Source: an uncultured Alphaproteobacteria bacterium (GTDB lineage: Bacteria > Pseudomonadota > Alphaproteobacteria > Rs-D84). From it: a stretch of 18,696 nucleotides of DNA. Location of the stretch: contig CALXNF010000018.1 in the NCBI GenBank assembly GCA_944389685.1, positions 1-18,696 on the forward strand, read 5' to 3'. The notes under the pieces are model-generated. The model was given only the letters and a program-made list of their open reading frames with translations. It had not been told where the DNA came from and did not search any database. Positions 9,987 through 16,658 of the stretch are shown piece by piece. Made by a program: the position numbers and the translations under genes. Position 1 is the stretch's first letter, and the number at the start of each line of letters is the position of its first letter.

Positions 9987-10020
9987 ATAAAAAATCACGC
10001 TTTTGCGTGATTTTTTATTT
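9985..10020 (+). terminator. Terminator of rho
   Basis: Sixteen-base perfect stem (9985-10000 with 10005-10020; core ATCACGC/GCGTGAT), loop TTTT. The 3' arm supplies the T-run (GATTTTTTATTT). The last two bases of the rho stop codon are already in the 5' arm. Confidence 0.9.
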
Positions 10021-10038
10021 CTTTTAAATGTAATAGTA

Positions 10039-10047
10039 TGATATAAT
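10039..10047 (+). promoter_or_regulatory. Extended -10 promoter of the 920-residue protein gene
   Basis: TGATATAAT: perfect -10 TATAAT (10042-10047) with the upstream TGn element; no good -35 at 16-18 bases, as expected for extended -10 promoters. The 14 bases TAGTATGATATAAT recur identically before the toxin-antitoxin operon (ending at 15525). Confidence 0.6.
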
Positions 10048-10080
10048 CTTTTTAAAGATTTTAATTAAAAGGGGCAGAGG

Positions 10081-12843
10081 GTGAATTTATTTCGTAAACT
10101 AAGTAAACTTGGAACCTTTAGTTTTATGTGCTTACTTGGTGGTATGGTTTCAGTTAGGGCAGAAATTATAGATATATTTCCAACAAGTTCAGGGTATCAG
10201 TTTATAGATAGTTCTGGTAATATTAAGGGGACTTTGTCTACTTTGGATGGTGCCAAAAAAGCGGCTAATTTATATACAAATGCTGGGGCACAAGTCAGAT
10301 GGCAGTCTTCATTGCCTGCAACAACCCCGAAGACATCTACTGCATTAACTACAACGCCGAAGACATCTACTGCATTAACCACAACGCCGAAGACGTCTAC
10401 TGCATTAACCACAACGCCGAAGACATCTACTGCATTAACTACAACGCCGAAGACTTCTACTGCATTAACCACAACGCCGAAGACATCTACTGCAGTGGTA
10501 AAATATAATCCGGGATCTTCGAATTTGCCTGCAACAACTAATACAGGTACAGGCGGCGGTACTGGTGGCGGCGGTACAGGCGGTGGTTCGGGCGGCGGAA
10601 CAACTGCTGCGTCTGCTACGCCGAAAGTAAATGTTGGTAGTGCTGTTATGGGGGCGGTTGCTCTTGGTACAGGTCTTTACACTGTTTATGATAGTGTTGC
10701 AGATACAGAAAAAGCGTCTTGGTCAAATGTTGCTTCTGGTGCAGTAGGGGGGGCTACTGCTATGATGGGGGTTGGTGCTTTGGCAAATGCTTTCCCTGTT
10801 GGAGGTCAGATTGCGTATGGAACTATGATCGCGGCTGGTGCGGTAGTCGGTGCTGCAGGTGCCGCAGGTGAAATGTTTTCTGAAACGGATTGTGAACGGG
10901 ATCCTGTTCTTGGGGTGTATGCTTGTTGCAATATTTCAAAATTAAGCAATATAGATGCATATAGAGCAGAAATTGGGGATAAAATGTTTACAGATGCTTT
11001 CCCATATGTTCGGTATTGTGTTCAGGGGAAAAAAGAGTTTAAAGAGGAACAACCTTGGTTAATAGGGCGTTTTTTGGATGATCATTGGTCTTCAAAGTCA
11101 GAAGTTGCTTTGTGTCCTGGTTTTGTAATGCCTGATGAAGGTGTAAAGATTGTGCCTTTTGCAAATAATGATGCATCAGTTGGTTTTTGTTGGTCTTGGG
11201 AATGTTCAGAAGAAGGTAAGGTTCGTCAAGGGGGTGCGTGTGTAGATACTGTTGTTACACCTGAGCCGGAACCAGAACCGGTTGTAGGGACAGCGTGTGC
11301 CACGGAAGATTTGCCTTTATATGCAACTGCTGGAACATATATTAAAAATGGAGATAAAGTAGTTTGCGCCGCGACAGCTTGTCAAAGTGGAACTTATTTG
11401 GTTGTAAATTCTGCGGGGCAGAGTCAAGGGTGGTGTGTTGCACCAAGTTATTGTAAAGATGCTAATACTCATTTGAATGTAATAGATGGGACAAAAACAG
11501 ATTTACAATGTTTATCAAATGATAATGTTACGCATGTACCTGGAAATGTTATGACAGTCTCAGGAAAGGTTTTTGGGGTGTCTTTTAATAATAAAACAAA
11601 TGAAATTGAGGAAGAATATGAAATCCCTGGGGCAAGTATATCTGTCGCAGAAACGGGGCAATTGTTATTAGTTTCTGATGATAATGGGGCTTTCTCAACA
11701 GACAGATTCCCCGTTGGTAATAACCTGAAAGTTTCCTTTGTTGGATGTGAGGCGAAAACAGTTTCGCCTGGGGAAAATTTAGAAATAAAATTAAATTGCT
11801 CTGGTAATTCCTTAGAAGAGGTTGTGGTTGTGTCCGCAAAAGTCGGTGATCCTTGTGTAGGAGAAAATTTAATGGCTAAATCTATATATGCCGCTTCTGG
11901 GGTATACACAAGAAACGAAAAAGGTGGAATAACTTGTACAATAAGAAGCTGTGTATCTGGGTATGATGTTGATGAAGTTAATAATACTTGTGTAAAATCT
12001 AATAAAGATGATGAATTGACGGTGTTAAAAAATAAAATTGATTTATATTATGGTAATATGCGCGAAATAGAATTACTTCATAGCGGTGAAAAAGCATCTG
12101 TTTGGAAAAATGCAGAAGGCAATTTTAATACATCTCGTCTTTTATCGGATTCTATTGCTGGGGTTGCTTTGGGAACTGTTGGTGGTTTGGTTGTAAATAA
12201 GCTTGTAAAAGACAACCACCTAGAAAAAGGTTTTGAAGAAATTGGTTGTTCTATTGACGGAACCCGGTTGGTTAATTTTGGTGACAGCTTTATTATTTCA
12301 GGGGCCATAGATAAAAATGGTTGCGTAGGAAATAATCATGGATCAAGCAACGTATATGTTTGGGCTTCTTTACAAAGCAATGGCACAAATTATTCTAGTA
12401 TGATAGAGGACGTTGCTAATTCAAGTAATAATACTTGCTGGGTTCGTGTGGATATGGTTTCTGATAATGCGAAAATTAGAGTATCTGATATTCCAGCGCG
12501 TTGGTTTATGGTTGGTCAGCAAATAACTTGTGGTAGCTGGACTGATGAAGAAGTTTTGCGTAAGCGCGTTCTAGATGCAAGAAAAAGTGCGCGTACCTGG
12601 GCAACCGTTGGCGGTGCTGTTGGTGGCGCAGGTCTCGGTGTCGGAGTAATGGAATTATTCGGAAATAAGCTGATTGGTGGCGCCGTAGAAGGGCAAAAAT
12701 CACTGGATGAAGATGAGCTATTATATTCTCAAATGTCTGATGCTGAACGAGAGGAGTATGCATATTCTAATGAACAGCTAACGATATTATGTGCGGAATT
12801 GCACGCCAAAGGAGGTAGACATTCTGCGTGTGGTGATAAATAA
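10081..12843 (+). CDS. Exported multi-domain cysteine-rich protein with TPKTST repeats and a SusC-like regulatory domain (920 aa)
   Basis: GTG start with AAGGGG about eight bases upstream. Residues 1-27 are a Sec signal peptide (MNLFRKLSKLGTFSF...VRA|E). Residues 81-140 hold six 10-residue TTPKTSTALT-type repeats, then a Gly-rich linker (about 154-173) and a glycine/alanine hydrophobic stretch (about 183-262). Then cysteine-rich segments, including a PEPEPEP spacer and two short modules of the form GxYxxxxGxxxCxxxxCxxGY. Residues about 491-585 resemble a carboxypeptidase-regulatory-like beta domain: VSGKVFG, IPGASISV, SDDNGAFST, LKVSFVGCEAKTV, ending in LEEVVVVS (578-584), as in SusC receptors. 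The C-terminal third has two more GxxxG-rich hydrophobic segments (about 690-710 and 838-862). No barrel and no lipobox. Function unknown; a periplasmic or surface structure stabilised by disulfides is likely. A spanin-like pair follows. Confidence 0.85.
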   Translation: MNLFRKLSKLGTFSFMCLLGGMVSVRAEIIDIFPTSSGYQFIDSSGNIKGTLSTLDGAKKAANLYTNAGAQVRWQSSLPATTPKTSTALTTTPKTSTALTTTPKTSTALTTTPKTSTALTTTPKTSTALTTTPKTSTAVVKYNPGSSNLPATTNTGTGGGTGGGGTGGGSGGGTTAASATPKVNVGSAVMGAVALGTGLYTVYDSVADTEKASWSNVASGAVGGATAMMGVGALANAFPVGGQIAYGTMIAAGAVVGAAGAAGEMFSETDCERDPVLGVYACCNISKLSNIDAYRAEIGDKMFTDAFPYVRYCVQGKKEFKEEQPWLIGRFLDDHWSSKSEVALCPGFVMPDEGVKIVPFANNDASVGFCWSWECSEEGKVRQGGACVDTVVTPEPEPEPVVGTACATEDLPLYATAGTYIKNGDKVVCAATACQSGTYLVVNSAGQSQGWCVAPSYCKDANTHLNVIDGTKTDLQCLSNDNVTHVPGNVMTVSGKVFGVSFNNKTNEIEEEYEIPGASISVAETGQLLLVSDDNGAFSTDRFPVGNNLKVSFVGCEAKTVSPGENLEIKLNCSGNSLEEVVVVSAKVGDPCVGENLMAKSIYAASGVYTRNEKGGITCTIRSCVSGYDVDEVNNTCVKSNKDDELTVLKNKIDLYYGNMREIELLHSGEKASVWKNAEGNFNTSRLLSDSIAGVALGTVGGLVVNKLVKDNHLEKGFEEIGCSIDGTRLVNFGDSFIISGAIDKNGCVGNNHGSSNVYVWASLQSNGTNYSSMIEDVANSSNNTCWVRVDMVSDNAKIRVSDIPARWFMVGQQITCGSWTDEEVLRKRVLDARKSARTWATVGGAVGGAGLGVGVMELFGNKLIGGAVEGQKSLDEDELLYSQMSDAEREEYAYSNEQLTILCAELHAKGGRHSACGDK
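10321..10500 (+). repeat. Six tandem 30-bp coding repeats (TTPKTSTALT)
   Basis: Units start at 10321, 10351, 10381, 10411, 10441 and 10471; the last diverges in its final six bases. Among the first five units every base change is synonymous (ACC/ACG, ACA/ACG/ACT, ACT/ACC for Thr), so the peptide is conserved. Since 30 is a multiple of three, unit gain or loss keeps the frame. Confidence 0.97.
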
Positions 12844-12860
12844 TGATTTTAAATGGTTTG

Positions 12861-12891
12861 AAAATCGGGGTCTTTGGATCCCGTTTTTTTT
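12861..12891 (+). terminator. Possible terminator after the 920-residue protein gene
   Basis: CGGGGTC / GATCCCG stem of seven pairs (one G-T) with loop TTTG, followed by eight Ts. Short but with a good T-run. If active it would separate the 920-residue gene from the spanin-like pair; read-through is plausible because no clear promoter is visible before 12908. Confidence 0.55.
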
Positions 12892-12907
12892 AATAAGGCG
12901 GTTGGTT

Positions 12908-13132
12908 ATGAAATTAAATGTATTTTTTGTGTCTGTTGTAATAATTTTATTGGCATATTTTGCAGGTACTAGGGTCGCTTCGCAGAAATGCAAAACACGA
13001 ATTACAGAGTTAAAACTTGTAGGTCAATTAGATATAAATAAAACAATGGATGAAATAAATGAAAAAACTTTTAATACTAGTGTGCGCGACATTCGTCGCA
13101 TCTTGCACGAGAAATACACAATTGCCGACTAG
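12908..13132 (+). CDS. Small inner-membrane protein, Rz-like (i-spanin) candidate
   Basis: Seventy-four residues: an N-terminal membrane segment (about residues 4-20, VFFVSVVIILLAYFAG) followed by a basic then mixed-charge periplasmic part with one cysteine (C28) ending in VRDIRRILHEKYTIAD. N-in/C-out topology is expected. The last 74 bases overlap the next gene in another frame, and that gene encodes a lipoprotein: this is the Rz/Rz1 spanin arrangement, in which the two proteins join inner and outer membranes at the end of phage lysis. Rz proteins are usually longer (lambda about 150), so this one is short. I chose the ATG at 12908, which has AAGG nine bases upstream; the frame is open further upstream to 12791 but that part overlaps the preceding gene and lacks a ribosome site. 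Sequence identity to any known Rz cannot be confirmed here. Confidence 0.7.
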   Translation: MKLNVFFVSVVIILLAYFAGTRVASQKCKTRITELKLVGQLDINKTMDEINEKTFNTSVRDIRRILHEKYTIAD

Positions 13133-13250
13133 CAACTGCGTACCATGCCTACCAATTTATGGTAGAGCAGAAGATTGGAATATTATTAGTGATGATTTAG
13201 CACGTAATATTTATAGGCATAATTTATTGTGTGAAAAAAATAGTCGTTAA
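13059..13250 (+). CDS. Small lipoprotein, Rz1-like (o-spanin) candidate
   Basis: Sixty-three residues starting inside the preceding gene. The N-terminus MKKLLILVCATFVASC is a lipoprotein signal with lipobox VASC, cysteine 16 being the lipidated residue. No Asp follows it (T17), so sorting to the outer membrane is expected. The mature part is small, with LPTSNCVPCLPIYG (two Pro and two Cys close together) and one further Cys at 58, similar in style to Rz1 proteins, which are short and proline-containing. GGA lies eight bases before the ATG. Its TAA stop shares two bases with the stop codon of the convergent ureohydrolase gene (TTAA, 13247-13250), so there is no room for a terminator. If not a spanin, it could be an entericidin-like or other small envelope lipoprotein. 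Confidence 0.7.
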   Translation: MKKLLILVCATFVASCTRNTQLPTSNCVPCLPIYGRAEDWNIISDDLARNIYRHNLLCEKNSR

Positions 13251-14080
13251 ATTATTAGTCCAATTAATTTTTTTACTATATCAGCACTTTTTTCGTCACC
13301 TGTTGGGGAATACTCTACGAACTCGAAACTATATGCATCTGGTGCGAACTCTTTTATAAAATATTCAGCGGCTTCTAAACTAATTCCGTCTTTTTCTGGT
13401 ACAAGAACGTCCTTGAATGTCTTAGGGTCTATCGCATCAAAATCAAAGGAAATAATATATTTTTTATTGCCAATTTTGTTCTTTATTTCTGTAACAACTT
13501 TTTGCCATGTTTTTTCATCTGGTAAATCTTTGGCTTCTCGCATATAAATATTGTTTTCTTTAACAAAACTTATTTCTGACGGTTCGTACGAACGGCTGCC
13601 AATATAAAACAAATTTTCTGGTTTCAAAGTGGACGTTTTTTCTTGTAATGTAAGCCATCTAGAATCTCCGTTACCAAGTAATGCTCGGACATTTGTACCG
13701 TGTGGGGCGCCAGAAGCCTCGGCCTTTGATGATTCTGGGGTATGAACGTCTAAATGGGCATCAATATAAATTAAGCATAAATCTTCATTTGGTAATTGAT
13801 TTGCAAGGGCAGAAAAATGCCCGAAGTTAACAGAATGATCACCACCAATCAGTATATGAGAGCTAGCAGGTGTTTCGTTAATAATTGCTTTTTGAACTTG
13901 AAAATTTTCACCAAATCTATCTTTTGCCCAAAGCTTTTCGTCAAGTTTCGGTACTGTTATCATATGCCAATTCGCTTCTGGGTACATTCCTTTTATTTCA
14001 TTTGGTGCCAAAGCAGGCCCTTGGGTAACTAAAGTTGCGGTTGCTCCGCGACCGTATTGTACCCCAATAAAACGTTTCAT
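13247..14080 (-). CDS. Ureohydrolase (arginase/agmatinase/formiminoglutamase family)
   Basis: A binuclear-manganese hydrolase of 277 residues that would cleave a guanidino compound to urea and an amine. All metal ligands are present: H82 (GGDHSVNFG), D107, H109 and D111 (DAHLDVHTPESS), D213 and D215 (SFDFDAIDP). H127 (PHGTN) and E256 (VEYSP) match the catalytic His and substrate-side Glu of arginase. The sequence after DAIDP (KTFKDVLVPEKDGIS) departs from the usual pattern, so the substrate (arginine, agmatine or another) cannot be named with confidence. Its ATG overlaps the stop of the upstream gene in ATGA (14077-14080), which implies translational coupling to an exported Thr-rich protein with no evident metabolic link. 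Cytoplasmic; no signal peptide. Confidence 0.9.
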   Translation of the reverse strand: MKRFIGVQYGRGATATLVTQGPALAPNEIKGMYPEANWHMITVPKLDEKLWAKDRFGENFQVQKAIINETPASSHILIGGDHSVNFGHFSALANQLPNEDLCLIYIDAHLDVHTPESSKAEASGAPHGTNVRALLGNGDSRWLTLQEKTSTLKPENLFYIGSRSYEPSEISFVKENNIYMREAKDLPDEKTWQKVVTEIKNKIGNKKYIISFDFDAIDPKTFKDVLVPEKDGISLEAAEYFIKEFAPDAYSFEFVEYSPTGDEKSADIVKKLIGLII

Positions 14081-15156
14081 TTATACGACTCCACTATACT
14101 TTCTGCTGCGTTTTTTAACCGTTGTAAAGAAGTTTCATAAGCAGCGCAATCTCGTGCAATTTCTGATCGGTATGCATCGCGTAAATTAGTTTGCATGTAT
14201 GAACAGTTTTTGAGATATTGAACACAATATTCATGCCCCATGACAAATGCTTGCTGGCCTCGTACGCGGCTTTCGGTGCTTGACCAGTCGATATTTAGGG
14301 CTTCGTCTAAATTAGTCCATGAATTATCGCCGGTATATTTTCCTATTGTTTCCATCCAATATTCATTTAACTCTTCATTAGTTAAATAATTATCGTTTTT
14401 TACTGTTAAAATTTCTTTGATCAATCTATCTATTTCTGGTTTGTATTGTGCGTCAATTTGTGCCAGTTTTGAACTGCAGTAACAGCGGTTATATTCAGTA
14501 TTTTCTCTTTCGCAATAAGAATTCATGCATTCTGTATAATCTGCCATACAACGCGCCGAAGAAACAGCAGTGCCTGTCGAAGTATATATTGCTGTTGCTG
14601 CCTGTCTGGCTGTCGAAACATTTGTGTTGTCACGTGACGTTCTATATGTCGATGTTTTTATGTTATTTGTATTGTTAGAGGCAGCGCGAGCGACCACTTG
14701 GCGCGTGGTTGTTGTTTTTGGACTTGCCGCGCGAGCTGTTGCCGTATTTATTGTGCCACTGCGTGCAGTATTGGATGTGGTGGTCGTAGATGTGCGTGGG
14801 GATACTTTACGTGCTGTTATACCTGTGGTAGCTGTAGCAGCTCTTGCCGTTGTATTAGACGTGTTGGAAGTGCCGGTGTTAGACGTAGTCGTTTTCCGTG
14901 CCACGACGTTTCTGGTTGTTGTACTTGGTGTGTTTTTTGTTCTTGTTAGAACGTTTATTTGCGCGTTTGATTGAGAAGGGGTTGTGCCCGGATTTAAATT
15001 TGTGCGCATTGTATTGTTCATGTATGGATAAAGGTTATTATAAGTATTGGCACTGACGTAATCGGAAGCAACCGTTCCCGAACGGGCGGTTAAAGCGGTG
15101 GCAGTTCCCGACAGGAAGAGAGCAAAGAACATAAAAAAAGCAAACTTTTTAATCAT
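14077..15156 (-). CDS. Exported Thr-rich, Cys-rich protein of unknown function (359 aa)
   Basis: Residues 1-21 are a Sec signal peptide (MIKKFAFFMFFALFLSGTATA|L). Residues 22-200 are low-complexity, rich in Thr, Ser, Asn, Ala and Arg, with a recurring [TV]AR motif (TARSGT, VARKTT, TARAAT, TARKVSP, TARSGT, TARAASP, VARAAS, TARQAA). The C-terminal part (about 201-359) is a folded-looking helical domain with eight cysteines at 203, 210, 215, 225, 227, 311, 318 and 337 and the stretch CMADYTECMNSYCERENTEY; four disulfides are likely in the periplasm. I do not recognise the family. It resembles the 920-residue protein in its style (exported, Thr-rich linker, Cys-rich module). It is the first gene of a two-gene unit with the ureohydrolase. 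The ATG at 15156 has no clear ribosome site. Confidence 0.8.
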   Translation of the reverse strand: MIKKFAFFMFFALFLSGTATALTARSGTVASDYVSANTYNNLYPYMNNTMRTNLNPGTTPSQSNAQINVLTRTKNTPSTTTRNVVARKTTTSNTGTSNTSNTTARAATATTGITARKVSPRTSTTTTSNTARSGTINTATARAASPKTTTTRQVVARAASNNTNNIKTSTYRTSRDNTNVSTARQAATAIYTSTGTAVSSARCMADYTECMNSYCERENTEYNRCYCSSKLAQIDAQYKPEIDRLIKEILTVKNDNYLTNEELNEYWMETIGKYTGDNSWTNLDEALNIDWSSTESRVRGQQAFVMGHEYCVQYLKNCSYMQTNLRDAYRSEIARDCAAYETSLQRLKNAAESIVESYK

Positions 15157-15213
15157 CGTTTATATTGTAAAAATTTTCGTTAAACTAAACAAGTATAAAA
15201 TGTATATAAAAAT

Positions 15214-15241
15214 TTGCATTTAGAAAAAATGCTGTTATAAT
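15214..15241 (+). promoter_or_regulatory. Promoter of tRNA-Pro
   Basis: TTGCAT (15214-15219), 16-base spacer, perfect TATAAT (15236-15241). The predicted start is a few bases before the mature tRNA 5' end at 15253. Confidence 0.75.
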
Positions 15242-15252
15242 ATGGTTCGTTT

Positions 15253-15329
15253 CGGGGTGTAGCTCAGTCTGGTAGAGTGCTTGCTTTGGGAGCAAGATGT
15301 CGAAGGTTCGAATCCTTTCGCCCCGACCA
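15253..15329 (+). tRNA. tRNA-Pro (anticodon UGG)
   Basis: Full cloverleaf: acceptor CGGGGTG/CGCCCCG (one G-T pair), D arm with AGCTCAGTCTGGTAGAGT, anticodon stem CTTGC/GCAAG around loop TTTGGGA (anticodon TGG), T loop TTCGAAT, discriminator A and an encoded CCA. UGG reads all or most Pro codons. Own promoter upstream and a hairpin downstream. Confidence 0.97.
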
Positions 15330-15338
15330 GAAATAAGG

Positions 15339-15362
15339 AAAGCCGTGGTTATCCACGGCTTT
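15339..15362 (+). terminator. Hairpin after tRNA-Pro
   Basis: Ten-base perfect stem AAAGCCGTGG (15339-15348) / CCACGGCTTT (15353-15362), loop TTAT. The T-run after it is short (the stem's own TTT, then AATC), so it may act as a weak terminator or a processing boundary. It could work in either direction. Confidence 0.6.
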
Positions 15363-15510
15363 AATCGTGCGTGGCGCCGAAAATGCGGGGGTATATTCAA
15401 AAATGCACGGTATGTGATTTTCAAAGCGCAAAATCCGCCCAATTTTCAGATATAACATACACTGGCAATTTTAGGACAGTCAAAAAAATTAAAAATGGTG
15501 AATATGATAT
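15363..15510. other. Intergenic DNA between tRNA-Pro and the toxin-antitoxin operon
   Basis: No credible gene, tRNA fragment or inverted repeat was found from the hairpin to the operon promoter. A peptide-like frame on the minus strand here is the reverse of the tRNA gene and its flank. No copy of the tRNA 3' end that could serve as an attachment site was noticed elsewhere in the window. Confidence 0.5.
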
Positions 15511-15525
15511 ATAGTATGATATAAT
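15503..15525 (+). promoter_or_regulatory. Extended -10 promoter with overlapping direct repeat (candidate TA operator)
   Basis: TATAAT at 15520-15525 preceded by TGA (extended -10), no clear -35. The nonamer TATGATATA occurs twice, at 15503-15511 and 15515-15523, 12 bases apart, the second copy covering the -10. That placement suits binding by the HTH antitoxin encoded downstream; this role is inference. Confidence 0.5.
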
Positions 15526-15554
15526 TATCTAAAAGATGAGAGGATTAATTCAGG

Positions 15555-16217
15555 ATGGATTATTTAAACAAGGGTATTTACACTTATTCTGATATATCTA
15601 GATTGTTAGGTATGTCAAGATCCAGAATAAAAGGTTTTGTAAAAGGCTACAAATATAGAAATAGGCCTGAACGAAAGCCAGTGTTGCTTGATGCAAAAAA
15701 TTTTATTTTTGAAAATAAAGATTATTTTACTTTTTTAGATTTGATAGAGTTAAAATTTATACAGCATTTTTTGAATCAGGGTCTGAAAAGAAGTGAGATA
15801 ATAAAAGCTTACTATAAGATAAAAGAAGAATTTAAATTACCCAGACCGTTTGCAACAACGTGTGTTTCAGATAGCAAGACTATTTTTTTAGATAACAAAC
15901 ATGTTTTGTTAAATCCAAAAGATCAACAGCTTTGGTTTAGGGAATTATCAAAATCTTCTTTGTTGGAAGGAATCGATTTTGAGAACGATTTGGCTGTAAG
16001 ATGGCGGCCATGTAAGGAAATACCTGAAGTTGTTATTGATCCATGCTACAAATATGGGAAGCCCTTTTTAAAGGGGCAAAATATCAAGACAGAGACATTG
16101 TATAAGGCCTATTTAGCAGAGGGGCAAAGCATATCTTCTGTCTCTAATTGGTTTCAAATTCCTGAAGATTTTGTTGCTAAAGCAGTTATGTTTGAACAGG
16201 GGTTAGAATCAAAATGA
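15555..16217 (+). CDS. Antitoxin of VapB45 type: N-terminal HTH plus C-terminal DUF433
   Basis: Predicted 220-residue DNA-binding antitoxin that represses its own operon and neutralises the adjacent PIN-like toxin. Residues 8-30 form a helix-turn-helix (YTYSDISRLLGMSRSRIKGFV), residues about 60-100 a MerR-like helical part (LDLIELKFIQHFLNQGLKRSEI, then LPRPFA), and residues 157-217 a DUF433 domain (VVIDPCYKYGKPFLKGQNI, AYLAEGQSISSVSNWFQI). Short DUF433 antitoxins are about 80-110 residues; this long form matches my recollection of Mycobacterium VapB45 (about 240 residues, next to a toxin of about 138). GAGAGGA lies ten bases before the ATG. Its TGA overlaps the toxin ATG in ATGA (16214-16217). 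It sits directly after tRNA-Pro. Confidence 0.85.
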   Translation: MDYLNKGIYTYSDISRLLGMSRSRIKGFVKGYKYRNRPERKPVLLDAKNFIFENKDYFTFLDLIELKFIQHFLNQGLKRSEIIKAYYKIKEEFKLPRPFATTCVSDSKTIFLDNKHVLLNPKDQQLWFRELSKSSLLEGIDFENDLAVRWRPCKEIPEVVIDPCYKYGKPFLKGQNIKTETLYKAYLAEGQSISSVSNWFQIPEDFVAKAVMFEQGLESK

Positions 16218-16645
16218 TATTTATATTTGATGAGAATCTTCCACCTAAATTAGCCGAAGTTATAAAAGCATTAGATGAAGAAAATGCGATAGAACATGAT
16301 ATATATAGCGTTCAGGATTTAGAATTTAAGGGGACGTCAGATGTTGATTTGTTTGGAAAAATAATAGCGTTATCTGGGGGAAAAAAATGTGTTTTTATAT
16401 CTGGTGATGGAATGATTTTGAAGAGAAAACCAGAAATAGATGAATTAAAAAAACAGGGGTTAGTTGCTTTTATTTGCCCGCCAAGTGTTGCTCATCAGCG
16501 CATGTTTTGTAGGGCTGTATATGTTGTTAATAGTTGGAAAAGTATTGTTGCTGTGGCAGGAACAAGCAAGCATGGATCTGTTTACAAGTTGCCAGCAAAA
16601 AGTTTTAATTTGACAGAAAATGAAATAAAGAAAAATAAAATTTAG
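16214..16645 (+). CDS. PIN-like toxin of VapC45 / DUF5615 type
   Basis: Predicted 143-residue metal-dependent ribonuclease toxin paired with the upstream DUF433 antitoxin. The N-terminal FDENLPPKLAEVI (D6, E7) is the hallmark of this PIN-like group; further acidic residues at D43/D45 (TSDVDLFG) and the [ST]xD motif at 63-65 (ISGDGMILKRKPEIDEL) complete the likely metal site. After the PIN core (about 1-90) there is a 50-residue basic tail. The run SGDGMILKRKPEIDELKKQGL resembles the VapC45-like group (PIN_10) in particular. The target RNA cannot be predicted. All putative catalytic acids are present, so the toxin should be active if expressed. Start is fixed by the ATGA overlap. The HTH gene downstream is convergent. 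Confidence 0.85.
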   Translation: MIFIFDENLPPKLAEVIKALDEENAIEHDIYSVQDLEFKGTSDVDLFGKIIALSGGKKCVFISGDGMILKRKPEIDELKKQGLVAFICPPSVAHQRMFCRAVYVVNSWKSIVAVAGTSKHGSVYKLPAKSFNLTENEIKKNKI

Positions 16646-16658
16646 TTTAAGATATAAG

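Noticed and set aside
10321..10500. CRISPR array
   Set aside because: Units are contiguous, with no spacers, and lie in a protein-coding frame.
10197..10508. Periodic peptides in other frames over the 30-bp repeats
   Set aside because: Any frame of a tandem repeat gives a periodic peptide; only the frame of the 920-residue gene shows synonymous-only variation.
12791..12907. Longer N-terminus for the Rz-like protein
   Set aside because: It overlaps the end of the 920-residue gene and the putative terminator and would place the membrane segment internally; the ATG at 12908 has AAGG at good spacing.
14570..14974. Plus-strand frames opposite the Thr-rich protein
   Set aside because: Shadow of the Thr/Ala/Arg-rich coding strand; Val/Ala- or Cys-rich nonsense without start signals.
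15253..15329. tRNA-Pro as an attachment site of an integrated element
   Set aside because: No second copy of the tRNA 3' end and no integrase were seen in the window; the toxin-antitoxin pair alone is not enough.
15185..15458. Minus-strand frames, one containing SGRKDSNLRHLAPK
   Set aside because: This is the well-known false translation of the reverse strand of a tRNA-Pro gene and its flank.
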